A stretch of DNA of 47,421 nucleotides from an uncultured Selenomonas sp. GTDB taxonomy: Bacteria; Bacillota; Negativicutes; Selenomonadales; Selenomonadaceae. This document shows, piece after piece, positions 8,161 through 15,797 of this stretch. Both the position numbers and the translations under genes were made by a program. The stretch's first letter is position 1. Every line of letters starts with the position of its first letter. The notes under the pieces were generated by a model. The model ran no database searches, was not told where the DNA came from, and was given only the letters and a program-made list of their open reading frames with translations. Location: the NCBI GenBank assembly GCA_905372355.1, contig CAJPOT010000012.1, positions 1-47,421 of the forward strand, in the 5' to 3' direction.

Positions 8161-9153
8161 ATGAGAAAATGCGCTTTTCTAGGAGTAGTCACTCTCGTCT
8201 GCCTCGTTTCCTCGGGCTGCCTTTTTGGCGGCGAAATGCCTCCTTCCATTGAGGAAGGAGGCGTTTCTATCGTGAATTACGATTCGACGGGCAGTGAGAT
8301 TACAGAAGTCTTCGCACATCCACCGGAACGCGTTGTTGCCATTTGGCAAAATGATGTAGAAACCATTATTGCACTGGGCGCGGGAAATACGCTTGTCGCT
8401 GCTGTCGGTGTGCCATATGTCGAATGTTTGCTGCCCGAATATCGTGAGGCGTATGAAAAAATTCCTTTGCGTCAGATGGTGATGCCAAGCGTGGAAGAAA
8501 TTTTGATGCTGAAGCCTGATCTTATCATAGGATGGTATTCTACGTTTTCTGATCGCGTGACGAAATCAACTGCATTTTGGCACGAGCGTGGCATCCATAC
8601 CTACATGCCGGCATCTTCCATGGGGAGGCCGAGCGGCAATACCGTCGAGGGCGAATGTGAATACATCCGCGACCTCGGGCGCATCTTTGACCGCGAGGAA
8701 CGCGCGGAAGAACTCGTTTGTCAGATGCAGGAGGAGATTCGCTATGTGCAGGAAAATACGCGAGGGAAAGAACGACCGCGCACGCTCATTATAGAGCGCA
8801 TGGGCAACCAGTTCATGAGTTATGGCAAGGATACGCTGGCTGCTGACATTCTGCGGCATGTGAATGGCGATCCTCTGTCTTATGAGCGCTACATCGGCTT
8901 TGAACAGGTCGTCGATGCGAATCCCGAGGTGATTTTCCTCATCGTGAGTGAGGATCGCTACAGGGAAGCGGAGACAATCAAGGCGGAGTTCATGGACGAT
9001 CCTGCTTTCCAAGATATTCAAGCCGTGCAGAACAACAGAGTCTATGTCTTGCCGCTTTATATGGTCTATGCGAGCGCGACGCGCACGTATGATGGTATTC
9101 ATGCCATGGCGCACGGGCTACATCCGGAGCTTTACGAGGAGGTGGGGAAGTGA
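8161..9153 (+). CDS. Periplasmic binding lipoprotein, FecB/BtuF type
   Basis: The substrate-binding component of an ABC importer for an iron chelate, haem or corrinoid. The open frame begins at 8146, but I choose ATG 8161: GGAGA (8148-8152) sits 8 bases upstream and the resulting N-terminus is a clean lipoprotein signal (hydrophobic core, then VSSGC with Cys20). The mature part follows the family pattern, with PPERVVAIWQNDVETIIALG, a receding-loop region EEILMLKPDLIIGWYSTFSD, and NPEVIFLIVSEDR near the end. A perfect 10-bp hairpin lies inside the codons just after the lipidated Cys (8238-8262). The stop codon overlaps the start of the permease gene. Confidence 0.92.
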   Translation: MRKCAFLGVVTLVCLVSSGCLFGGEMPPSIEEGGVSIVNYDSTGSEITEVFAHPPERVVAIWQNDVETIIALGAGNTLVAAVGVPYVECLLPEYREAYEKIPLRQMVMPSVEEILMLKPDLIIGWYSTFSDRVTKSTAFWHERGIHTYMPASSMGRPSGNTVEGECEYIRDLGRIFDREERAEELVCQMQEEIRYVQENTRGKERPRTLIIERMGNQFMSYGKDTLAADILRHVNGDPLSYERYIGFEQVVDANPEVIFLIVSEDRYREAETIKAEFMDDPAFQDIQAVQNNRVYVLPLYMVYASATRTYDGIHAMAHGLHPELYEEVGK

Positions 9154-10199
9154 ATAAGGAATGGAAAGGACGAACCTTGTTTTTTCTGTTGCTCACGGTG
9201 CTCGTCGCGGAGCTTTTCCTTTGTCTGGGCATCGGTTCGGTGCATCTAAGCTATGATGCGATTTATGCAGCTGTCAAGGAGGGAATATTCGGGCCTCTTC
9301 CCGTGACGGCGCCCAAGCAGGGCCCTGTGCATGACATCATATGGATGCTGCGCATGCCGCGTCTCCTACTTGCGGCATGCACGGGGGCAGGACTTGCGGC
9401 GTGCGGCGTCGTCATGCAGGCGATTGTCAAAAATCCGCTGGCCGATCCGTATATCCTAGGCGTATCGTCGGGTGCGTCCCTTGGCGCTGCGGCGGCAATC
9501 CTTCTGGGACTAGGCACGTGGCTTGGCACGAATTTCGTCGGTGTCGCGGCCTTTTTCGGTGCTTTCGGTGTCTCGCTGCTTGTGCTTATTGTGGCGAATA
9601 TCCGCGGTACAGCTGACCCCGTGCGACTCTTGCTCGCGGGCATGGCGCTTTCTACGGCGTGCTCGGCGATTTCGAGCTTCATCATCTACTTTGCCAACGA
9701 TAAGAGCGGTGTTCAGTCTGTGATTTTTTGGCTCATGGGCAGTTTTGCGGGTGCACGCTGGGAGATGATGGCGGCAATCATGCTCGTTACGTTGCTCGGC
9801 GTGGTGTTCTTTTGGACGCAGAGCTCGGTTCTCGACCTCATGCTTCTTGGGGATGCCGAAGCGGTGACGCTCGGCAGGAATCTCAAGCGATACCGCGAAG
9901 TTTATCTTGTGCTCAGTTCGCTCGTCATAGGATTTCTCGTCTATGCGGCAGGCATGATTGGCTTCGTTGGCCTCATTGTGCCGCATGCCGTGCGCTTCTT
10001 TACAGGGGCAGGACATCGTGCTCTCTTGCCTTTGGCGAGCGTCACTGGCTCCATCCTCATGGTCGGTGCTGACGCACTTGCACGCAGTCTGATTCCGCGT
10101 ACGGAAATCCCCGTCGGGTTGATTATTGCTCTGATTGGTGCGCCGGTCTTTGTCTATCTGATTGTCAAGCGCAATTACAGTTTCGGCAGCAGAGAATAA
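9150..10199 (+). CDS. FecCD/BtuC-family ABC permease
   Basis: The inner-membrane permease of the importer. It has 349 residues, the normal length, with many hydrophobic segments starting at residues 9-30. The family signatures are clear: MLRMPRLLLAACTGAGLAACG, the NPLADPYILGVSSGASLGAA loop, and GLIVPHAVRFFTGAGHRALLP near the C-terminus. The GTG start overlaps the preceding TGA (GTGA) and is preceded by GAGGAGGTGGGG, so it is translationally coupled to the binding lipoprotein. The matching ATPase is probably the one at 3969-4727. A strong terminator follows directly, closing the locus. Confidence 0.95.
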   Translation: MNKEWKGRTLFFLLLTVLVAELFLCLGIGSVHLSYDAIYAAVKEGIFGPLPVTAPKQGPVHDIIWMLRMPRLLLAACTGAGLAACGVVMQAIVKNPLADPYILGVSSGASLGAAAAILLGLGTWLGTNFVGVAAFFGAFGVSLLVLIVANIRGTADPVRLLLAGMALSTACSAISSFIIYFANDKSGVQSVIFWLMGSFAGARWEMMAAIMLVTLLGVVFFWTQSSVLDLMLLGDAEAVTLGRNLKRYREVYLVLSSLVIGFLVYAAGMIGFVGLIVPHAVRFFTGAGHRALLPLASVTGSILMVGADALARSLIPRTEIPVGLIIALIGAPVFVYLIVKRNYSFGSRE

Positions 10200-10219
10200 G
10201 GCCTGAAAGTTTGAAAATG

Positions 10220-10265
10220 ATTCGGGCAGTCGCGTTGATACGGTGCGCGTCTGCTCGAATTTTTT
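10220..10265 (+). terminator. Intrinsic terminator of the uptake locus
   Basis: A 10-bp stem (ATTCGGGCAG against CTGCTCGAAT, one G-U pair) continues through a mismatch into a 4-bp CGCG stem, closes on an 11-base loop and runs into a T tract at 10260-10265. It lies 20 bases after the permease stop. Confidence 0.8.
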
Positions 10266-10294
10266 ATGTGCGCTTATGGTCGAATTTTCATCGG

Positions 10295-10323
10295 TTGAGG
10301 AAATGACGTTCATCGTGTAGAAT
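10295..10323 (+). promoter_or_regulatory. Promoter of trpS
   Basis: TTGAGG (10295-10300), a 17-base spacer and TAGAAT (10318-10323), about 70 bases upstream of the trpS start. It lies just after the terminator of the preceding locus. Confidence 0.65.
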
Positions 10324-10336
10324 AAGGAGTAGGTTT

Positions 10337-10363
10337 GGAAGTGTGTATACATTCGACACTTCC
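10337..10363 (+). promoter_or_regulatory. Inverted repeat in the trpS leader
   Basis: GGAAGTGT and ACACTTCC form a perfect 8-bp inverted repeat around an 11-base centre containing GTATAC. It lies between the predicted transcription start and the trpS ribosome binding site. It could be a leader hairpin or a protein operator. No T-box is visible here, although trpS is often T-box controlled in Firmicutes. Confidence 0.4.
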
Positions 10364-10392
10364 TTGCAAATCAAAGGAAAAGAGGCTTTATC

Positions 10393-11484
10393 GTGAAGAA
10401 AATCATATTGACAGGTGACCGTCCTACGGGGCGGCTTCATCTCGGACATTACGTCGGCTCGCTCAAGCGGCGCGTGGAACTGCAGAATTCGGGAGAGTAC
10501 GATGAAATATACATCATGATAGCCGATGCGCAGGCATTGACCGACAATATGGACAATCCTGAGAAGATCCGTCAGAATATCATCGAAGTCGCGCTCGACT
10601 ACATGGCATGCGGGCTTGATCCGGCAAAGACCGTGATGTTCGTGCAGTCTGAGGTGCCGCAGCTCTTCGAGATGACGGCTTACTATATGAATCTCGTGAC
10701 GGTTTCGCGTCTGCAGCGCAATCCGACGGTCAAGGCGGAGATTCAGATGCGCAACTTTGAGACGAGCATCCCCGTGGGATTCTTCACCTATCCGATCAGC
10801 CAGGCGGCAGACATCACGGCGTTTCAGGCGACGACCGTCCCTGTGGGCGAGGATCAGGAGCCGATGTTGGAGCAAACGCGCGAAATCGTGCGCAAGTTCA
10901 ACGAGGTCTATGGCGAAACCCTCGTCGAGCCGCAGAGCCTGCTCGCCTCGCAGAAGGCGGCGATGCGTCTTCCCGGCACAGACGGCAAGGCGAAGATGTC
11001 AAAGTCCCTTGGCAACGGTATCTACATCTCCGATTCGGCGGCGGAGGTGAAGAAGAAGGTCATGTCGATGTACACCGACCCCGACCATATCCGCGTCGAA
11101 GATCCCGGCAAGATCGAGGGCAATACGGTCTTCACCTATCTCGATGTCTTCTCGCGTCCCGAGCATTTCGAGAAGTTCCTGCCCGAGTACGAGAATCTCG
11201 ATGCCTTGAAGGCGCACTACAGCCGCGGCGGCCTCGGCGACGTCAAGGTCAAGAAGTTCCTCATCGCGGTATTGGAGGATGAGCTGGCACCGATCCGCGC
11301 ACGCCGCAAGGAGCTTGAAAAAGACATCCGCGCTGTCTATGCTGTGCTCGCCGAAGGCAGCGAAAAAGCGCGCAAAAAAGCCGCCGCAACGCTCGAAGCG
11401 ATGAAGGCGGCGATGAAGATCAATTATTTCCAAGACGAGGAATTGATCGCTGAGCAGGTAAAGCGGTTTACGAGCGAGGCGTAG
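10393..11484 (+). CDS. trpS: Tryptophanyl-tRNA synthetase
   Basis: Charges tRNA-Trp with tryptophan in the cytoplasm (class Ic synthetase). It has 363 residues. It starts with GTG after an A-rich purine stretch (AAAGGAAAAGAGG). The class I motifs are present: [13 protein letters not shown] with HLGH at 16-19, and KMSKS at 201-205. The stretch [14 protein letters not shown] belongs to the Trp/Tyr-binding fold. It is transcribed from its own promoter and followed after 10 bases by an AT-rich gene, with no terminator seen between them. Confidence 0.97.
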   Translation: MKKIILTGDRPTGRLHLGHYVGSLKRRVELQNSGEYDEIYIMIADAQALTDNMDNPEKIRQNIIEVALDYMACGLDPAKTVMFVQSEVPQLFEMTAYYMNLVTVSRLQRNPTVKAEIQMRNFETSIPVGFFTYPISQAADITAFQATTVPVGEDQEPMLEQTREIVRKFNEVYGETLVEPQSLLASQKAAMRLPGTDGKAKMSKSLGNGIYISDSAAEVKKKVMSMYTDPDHIRVEDPGKIEGNTVFTYLDVFSRPEHFEKFLPEYENLDALKAHYSRGGLGDVKVKKFLIAVLEDELAPIRARRKELEKDIRAVYAVLAEGSEKARKKAAATLEAMKAAMKINYFQDEELIAEQVKRFTSEA

Positions 11485-11494
11485 GGGCTGCTTG

Positions 11495-11884
11495 ATGATC
11501 CATCACGTTTGCAATCTGGATAAATCTCTGTTTTCTCTCGTTGAGGCGAATATACAGTCAGATGAAGTGGTATTTACTGAAGAGCGGATGGCACATGTTC
11601 GGATTCAGCATGGGAATGATTTTTTCCTATTCAAGGAGCGCTTGGCAGAAGCGATTATGAATCCAGACTATATATTGGCATCTGCTTTTCCACATACGGC
11701 AATGATTTTGAAGGAATTTCATAGCGATGGAAAACGTTTGAATCTCATTTTGCGATTAGCCGTGGTGAGCGATAATTCGAAGAGGAAGAACTCAATTATT
11801 ACTTATCATGTATTAAGTGGCAAGAAATGGGAGAAATATTTGCGAAATAAAAAAATCCTTTACAGAAAGGCGAGTATCATATAA
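11495..11884 (+). CDS. Putative PBECR-like nuclease / barnase-EndoU-RelE-type protein
   Basis: A 129-residue protein whose base composition is clearly more AT-rich than its neighbours, suggesting recent acquisition. ATG 11495 is preferred over the TTG at 11492 because AGGGG lies 7 bases upstream. The order VVFTEERMAHVRIQHGNDF, then AIMNPDYIL, then a basic ILKEFH...LNLILRLAVV strand and a late SIITYHVLS resembles the phage-Barnase-EndoU-ColicinE5-RelE (PBECR) nuclease group, where an E-R-x-x-H-I-x-x-x-H start precedes a DPDYI motif. This is recognition by eye. No convincing antitoxin gene follows. A short frame at 11886-12065 runs across a terminator and is probably not a gene. Confidence 0.55.
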   Translation: MIHHVCNLDKSLFSLVEANIQSDEVVFTEERMAHVRIQHGNDFFLFKERLAEAIMNPDYILASAFPHTAMILKEFHSDGKRLNLILRLAVVSDNSKRKNSIITYHVLSGKKWEKYLRNKKILYRKASII

Positions 11885-11885
11885 G

Positions 11886-12045
11886 ATGAAAGTAGAGAAG
11901 AGAACATCTGAGGTGGTAAATTTCGTGTCGACCACACGCCGATGGCATGACAGGGGAAACCCGAGAGATGCAGGGGCATGGCACGCCTGCCGGATGTTTT
12001 CTTGGCTCGGTTGCCGCTCAGAAATGGGCGGCTTTTGTTTTAGGA
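11886..12045 (+). other. GC-rich structured intergenic stretch with terminator
   Basis: Between the AT-rich gene and the leuA promoter there are about 160 bases without a convincing gene. They contain several self-complementary pieces: CGTGT-CGACC-ACACG, GGG-GAAA-CCC, and CATG copies that can pair across about 11951-11983. The stretch ends in a terminator hairpin. It could be a small RNA, an uncharacterised leader or the remnant of a gene. I matched it to no riboswitch class I know. Confidence 0.3.
12011..12041 (+). terminator. Intrinsic terminator upstream of the leuA promoter
   Basis: GCCGCTC and GGGCGGC (one G-U pair) form a 7-bp stem around an AGAAAT loop, followed by TTTTGTTTT. It would end transcription from trpS and the AT-rich gene before the leuA promoter. 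Confidence 0.7.
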
Positions 12046-12054
12046 AATTTCTTC

Positions 12055-12083
12055 TTGCACAGTGACAACATATATGCTATCCT
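12055..12083 (+). promoter_or_regulatory. Promoter of the leuA T-box leader
   Basis: TTGCAC (12055-12060), exactly 17 bases, then TATCCT (12078-12083), immediately upstream of the T-box leader. Confidence 0.6.
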
Positions 12084-12089
12084 ATAGAG

Positions 12090-12361
12090 CATAACTTCAA
12101 ATTGCAAATGCGTTGCAGAGGAATAGTAGGCGTCGTGGAATGGATAGAGAGCCGCTGGCTGGTGGAAAGCGGAGAGGAAGCGCCGTCGAACTCGCCTTGA
12201 AGCAGCTCGCTGAAACCGACATGGAGTAGGCGGAGCCGGTGCCTGACCGTTAGAGCAGGAGGATATGATGGTATCCGTTAAAGTGCGCGCTTCGGCGCGA
12301 AATTGAGTGGTAACACGTAAGCATTGCCTTTCGTCTCTTTGGGGATGAAAGGCTTTTTTTA
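12090..12361 (+). promoter_or_regulatory. Leucine T-box leader of leuA
   Basis: A tRNA-sensing leader. Stem I has the AGTA element (about 12124), the distal-loop pattern GCTGGTGGAAAGC, and a specifier reading GAA-CTC (CTC at 12191-12193), a Leu codon. Antitermination can be drawn exactly: GAG (12305-12307) and ACG (12315-12317) flank a 7-base bulge TGGTAAC (12308-12314) and pair with CGT-CTC (12332-12337). CGTC (12332-12335) is also the inner end of the left arm of the terminator (GCCTTTCGTC 12326-12335 with GATGAAAGGC 12344-12353, then T7), so the two folds exclude each other. TGGT in the bulge complements ACCA of uncharged tRNA. The bulge is usually TGGNACC; TGGTAAC is a variant. Uncharged tRNA-Leu should permit leuA expression. 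Confidence 0.9.
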
Positions 12362-12388
12362 TGAAGAGGCATGTAGGAGGCGTTATTT

Positions 12389-14059
12389 ATGAAGAATTTC
12401 ACAAAGTACGAGAAGCAGTATTTTCTGCCGCCTGAGATAGATTTGAGCTGGCTCAAGAAGGAGCATCCGACGAAGGCGCCAACGTGGTGCAGCGTCGATC
12501 TGCGCGACGGCAATCAGGCGCTGATCATCCCGATGAGTTTGGAGGAGAAGCTGGAATTTTACAAGATGCTCGTGAAGATCGGCTTCAAGGAGATCGAGGT
12601 GGGATTTCCTGCCGCATCCGATACGGAGTTCGCGTTCCTGCGCCGCCTCGTAGAGGACGATCTGATCCCCGACGACGTGACGGTGCAGGTCTTGACGCAG
12701 GCGCGTGAGCATATCATCAAGAAGACGTTCGAGGCGCTTGACGGTGTGAAGAACGCCATCGTCCACGTCTACAATTCGACGTCGGTGCCGCAGCGCGAGC
12801 AGGTGTTCCACAAGTCAAAAGAAGAGATCAAAAAGATTGCCGTCGAGGGAGCGAACCTCCTCGCCGAGCTTACGGCGAAGGCGGGCGCCGACTATCGCTT
12901 CGAGTATTCGCCCGAGAGCTTCACGGGCACGGAGCCGGAGTATGCTCTGGAAGTCTGCAACGCCGTGCTCGACGTCTGGCAGCCGAAGCCGGAGCGTCCT
13001 GCAATCATCAACATCCCTGTGACCGTGCAGCTTTCGATGCCGCATGTCTATGGCATGCAGGTCGCCTATATTTCGCAGAATCTCAAGTACCGCGATGCCG
13101 TCCGACTGTCCCTGCATCCGCACAACGACCGCGGCTGCGGCGTGGCAGATTCGGAGCTCGGCATCTTGGCGGGCGCGGAGCGCATCGAGGGCACGCTCTT
13201 CGGTAACGGTGAGCGCACGGGCAATGCGGACATCGTGACGCTTGCCATGAACCTCTTCGCGCTCGGCGTCGATCCCGAGCTGGACTTTTCCAATATGCCC
13301 GAGCTTGTCGAGCTTTACGAGCGCGTGACGCGCATGAGTGTCCACGCGCGTCAGCCGTATGCGGGCGAGCTGGTCTTCGCCGCGTTCTCTGGCTCGCATC
13401 AGGACGCGATCGCCAAGGGCATGAAGTGGCGCGAGGAGAAGCATCCGAAGTTCTGGAATGTGCCGTACCTTTATATCGATCCGAAAGATGTCGGGCGCGA
13501 GTACGACGGCGACGTCATCCGCATCAACAGCCAGTCGGGCAAGGGCGGCGTCGGCTATCTCTTGGAGCAGAAATTCGGGCTTGATTTGCCGAAGAAGATG
13601 CGCGAAGATCTCAGCTACTTCGTCAAGGGCGTTTCCGATCGTGGACATAAGGAGCTTCTGCCCGAAGAGGTGCATGAGCTTTTCCAGAAGGAGTACGTCA
13701 ATGTCGATGCGCCTGTGCGGCTCGTCGATTTCCTACTGCGCAAGGCGCCGGACGGCGTACGCGCGGGCGAGGTGCACATGGAAATCGAGGGCAAGCCCGT
13801 GACGTACCAGGCGCGCGGCAACGGCCGCCTCGATGCCATCAGCAACGCTTTGCAGGAGAATCTCGGCATCTCCTATAAAAATCTGACGTACAACGAGCAC
13901 GCGCTTGAAATCGGCTCAACTTCGCGCGCTATGGCATACATCGGCATTACGGCGGAGAATGGCAAGGTCACATGGGGGGCAGGAATGGATACGGACATCA
14001 TCACGGCATCGGCAATGGCGCTCGTCAGCGCCATCAACCGCATGAAAGCGGGCAAATGA
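12389..14059 (+). CDS. leuA: 2-isopropylmalate synthase (long type)
   Basis: Condenses acetyl-CoA with 2-oxoisovalerate, the first committed step of leucine synthesis. The 556-residue protein, with its N-terminal WCSVDLRDGNQAL motif (residues 33-45), belongs to the longer yeast/actinobacterial-like type rather than the roughly 510-residue E. coli type. The metal site HPHNDRG begins near residue 243. The C-terminal part (from about 430) is the LeuA dimerisation/regulatory domain that binds leucine, so feedback inhibition is likely. TAGGAGG precedes the ATG. It lies directly behind a leucine T-box, and its stop overlaps the next start. Confidence 0.97.
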   Translation: MKNFTKYEKQYFLPPEIDLSWLKKEHPTKAPTWCSVDLRDGNQALIIPMSLEEKLEFYKMLVKIGFKEIEVGFPAASDTEFAFLRRLVEDDLIPDDVTVQVLTQAREHIIKKTFEALDGVKNAIVHVYNSTSVPQREQVFHKSKEEIKKIAVEGANLLAELTAKAGADYRFEYSPESFTGTEPEYALEVCNAVLDVWQPKPERPAIINIPVTVQLSMPHVYGMQVAYISQNLKYRDAVRLSLHPHNDRGCGVADSELGILAGAERIEGTLFGNGERTGNADIVTLAMNLFALGVDPELDFSNMPELVELYERVTRMSVHARQPYAGELVFAAFSGSHQDAIAKGMKWREEKHPKFWNVPYLYIDPKDVGREYDGDVIRINSQSGKGGVGYLLEQKFGLDLPKKMREDLSYFVKGVSDRGHKELLPEEVHELFQKEYVNVDAPVRLVDFLLRKAPDGVRAGEVHMEIEGKPVTYQARGNGRLDAISNALQENLGISYKNLTYNEHALEIGSTSRAMAYIGITAENGKVTWGAGMDTDIITASAMALVSAINRMKAGK

Positions 14060-15012
14060 GGACGCTGGTGACCATCGTCCTCACGAGTATCGTGACGACG
14101 CTTTTGCTCGCGGCGCTCTCTGCAGGTGCTTTTATCTATGTTGTCGACGGTTACTTCGTCGACCTCGCCTTGGAGCGCGGCAGTGGCGGCGATCCGCTGG
14201 CGCCGCCCGTCATCGCCGCGAGTCTTTCCGACCCCAATGTCCATCTGCCAGAAAAGCCTGAGGCGAAGAGTGAGGATTGGACGCTTCGCTCCTTTGACGG
14301 ACTGCATCTTGCGGCGACACACTTTTCGCCCGCTGCACCGAGTCATCGCTGGGTCGTGCTGCTGCACGGCTACGGGCGCAGTCAGGCAGATGCGTGGGAT
14401 TATGCCGAAGCGTACATCGAGCACGGCTATCATGTCCTGACGCCGGATTTGCGCGCTTCGGGCAAGAGCGAGGGCAAATATGTGACGATGGGAACGTTTG
14501 AAAGCCGTGATGTTGTCGCATGGGTTTCGCGCATCGCCGAGGTTGACCCTGCAGCGCGTGTTGTGCTGCACGGCGTTTCCATGGGAGGGGCGACGGCGCT
14601 TCTCGCGGCAGGGCGGGACGATGTGCCGCTGAACCTTGCTGCTGTCGTCGAGGACTCGGGCTATACGAGCGCAGAGGATATGTTCGTGCGCAAGATGGAG
14701 GGCTTCAATCTGCCGGCCTCCGTCATCATGCGCGGCGTGGACTACATGAGCCGTGAGAAGACGGGCGTCGCGCTCTCCGACGCTTCGGCGCTCGATGCCG
14801 TGCGCCGCACGAAGACACCAACGCTCTTCATCCATGGCACGTCCGACCTGCTCGTGCCCTACGGTATGATGCAGGAATTGGCGGCGGCGTCGAGTGCGCC
14901 GCAGAAGGAATTGCTGACGGTCGAGGGCGCGTGGCACGCGGCGGCGAAGGCGAAGGATCCGGAGAATTACTACCGCCACGTCTTCGCCTTTGCTGATCGC
15001 TGGACGAACTGA
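14056..15012 (+). CDS. Membrane-anchored alpha/beta hydrolase
   Basis: A 318-residue serine hydrolase of the alpha/beta fold, close in layout to the YqkD/BAAT-like group. The ATG at 14056 overlaps the leuA stop (ATGA). A hydrophobic N-terminal segment (about residues 4-25) should anchor it with the catalytic domain outside the cytoplasm. Motifs: VVLLHGYGRS (oxyanion region), GVSMGG with nucleophile Ser175, LFIHGTSDLLVP (acid Asp) and GAWHAAA (His). The substrate is unknown. Coupling to leuA seems positional rather than functional. Confidence 0.85.
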   Translation: MRTLVTIVLTSIVTTLLLAALSAGAFIYVVDGYFVDLALERGSGGDPLAPPVIAASLSDPNVHLPEKPEAKSEDWTLRSFDGLHLAATHFSPAAPSHRWVVLLHGYGRSQADAWDYAEAYIEHGYHVLTPDLRASGKSEGKYVTMGTFESRDVVAWVSRIAEVDPAARVVLHGVSMGGATALLAAGRDDVPLNLAAVVEDSGYTSAEDMFVRKMEGFNLPASVIMRGVDYMSREKTGVALSDASALDAVRRTKTPTLFIHGTSDLLVPYGMMQELAAASSAPQKELLTVEGAWHAAAKAKDPENYYRHVFAFADRWTN

Positions 15013-15099
15013 GACTTGGGCGGCGGACGCTGCTTAGACTTTCGGCTTTGCGGGTGTTTTGCTGTTGGCGCGGTTTTTGCTGTAGGAAGGAATGAGTTT

Positions 15100-15537
15100 A
15101 TGCGGGCAGTCGTGACGAGGGTGAAGGAGGCCGCCGTCTCCATTGACGGCGCAGTGACGGGCGAGATCGGACAGGGCTTTCTCGTCCTTCTGGGCGTGGG
15201 GCCGACAGACAGGGAAGAAGAGGCGAAGCGCCTCGCAGAGAAAATCTGCCGTACGCGCGTCTTTTCCGACGTAGCGGGAAAGATGAATCTCGCGCTCGAA
15301 GATGTCGGCGGCGCGCTCCTCGTCGTCTCGCAGTTCACGCTCTACGCCGACCTTTCGAGCCGCCGCCCGGGCTTTTCCAAGGCCGCGAAGCCCGCGATTG
15401 CCGAGCCGCTCTACGAGAGTTTCATGGCACATTGCCGCGCTCTGGGCTTTCGCGTTGAGCACGGCAGTTTCGGCGCAGATATGCAGGTCGCATCGGTCAA
15501 TGACGGGCCTGTGACGCTGTTTTTTGATACGGAGTGA
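15100..15537 (+). CDS. dtd: D-aminoacyl-tRNA deacylase
   Basis: Hydrolyses D-aminoacyl-tRNAs (and Gly-tRNA-Ala) in the cytoplasm to protect translation. The 145-residue length is normal. ATG 15100 is chosen because of GGAAGG just upstream; the longer frame from 15016 is non-coding in character. The two active-site signatures are present: [18 protein letters not shown] and, at the C-terminus, NDGPVT with the Gly-cisPro pair that screens chirality. It follows the hydrolase gene by 87 bases. Confidence 0.96.
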   Translation: MRAVVTRVKEAAVSIDGAVTGEIGQGFLVLLGVGPTDREEEAKRLAEKICRTRVFSDVAGKMNLALEDVGGALLVVSQFTLYADLSSRRPGFSKAAKPAIAEPLYESFMAHCRALGFRVEHGSFGADMQVASVNDGPVTLFFDTE

Positions 15538-15618
15538 GAGAATCCCCGCCCAACTTGGATTGCTCTCTGCTAAGCGGACAAGAAAATAAGCCAATGTCGT
15601 AGAATCACGCTGATTTAT

Positions 15619-15661
15619 GCGGTTTTGCTCCATATTTCGTATGGAGTAAAACCGCTTTTCT
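15619..15661 (+). terminator. Intrinsic terminator after dtd
   Basis: A 16-bp near-perfect stem (GCGGTTTTGCTCCATA with TATGGAGTAAAACCGC, one G-U pair), a TTTCG loop and a TTTTCTG tail, ending the leuA-hydrolase-dtd unit. The rest of 15538-15797 holds only this terminator and the pyrK promoter. Confidence 0.85.
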
Positions 15662-15750
15662 GTTATATGCGCCTATGGTTGCAAAAGTGTATATATTGAT
15701 CTGCAGGCGGGGTATTTTTATGGCGAAGAAGGGGATTTCATCCAATAGTG

Positions 15751-15759
15751 TGCTATAAT
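15751..15759 (+). promoter_or_regulatory. Extended -10 promoter of pyrK
   Basis: TGCTATAAT matches the extended -10 (TGn + TATAAT). The -35 region is poor. Transcription would begin about 30 bases before the pyrK start, so there is no room for a long attenuator. No PyrR-type binding loop is seen. Confidence 0.6.
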
Positions 15760-15797
15760 ACAGAAAGACATAAGAATCAAGACAGGAGGACGATTCC

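Noticed and set aside
337..10199. A peptide metallophore biosynthetic cluster
   Set aside because: Despite a TIM barrel and an E1-like enzyme, no short precursor peptide, exporter or further tailoring enzyme is present. The TIM barrel looks like the isomerase/AP endonuclease group rather than the DUF692 group. I kept only the weaker idea of a modified uptake system.
11930..12000. Resemblance of ACAGGGGAAACCC and neighbouring bases to a cyclic-di-GMP-I riboswitch
   Set aside because: Only the first few bases match. The conserved GACGCAAAGCC block and the second helix are absent.
11886..12065. A short frame starting MKVEKRTSEVV as a possible antitoxin
   Set aside because: It reads through the terminator hairpin at 12011-12041 and into the leuA -35, and its second half is rich in Trp, Cys and Arg, unlike a real small protein. 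The first dozen residues might be a remnant.
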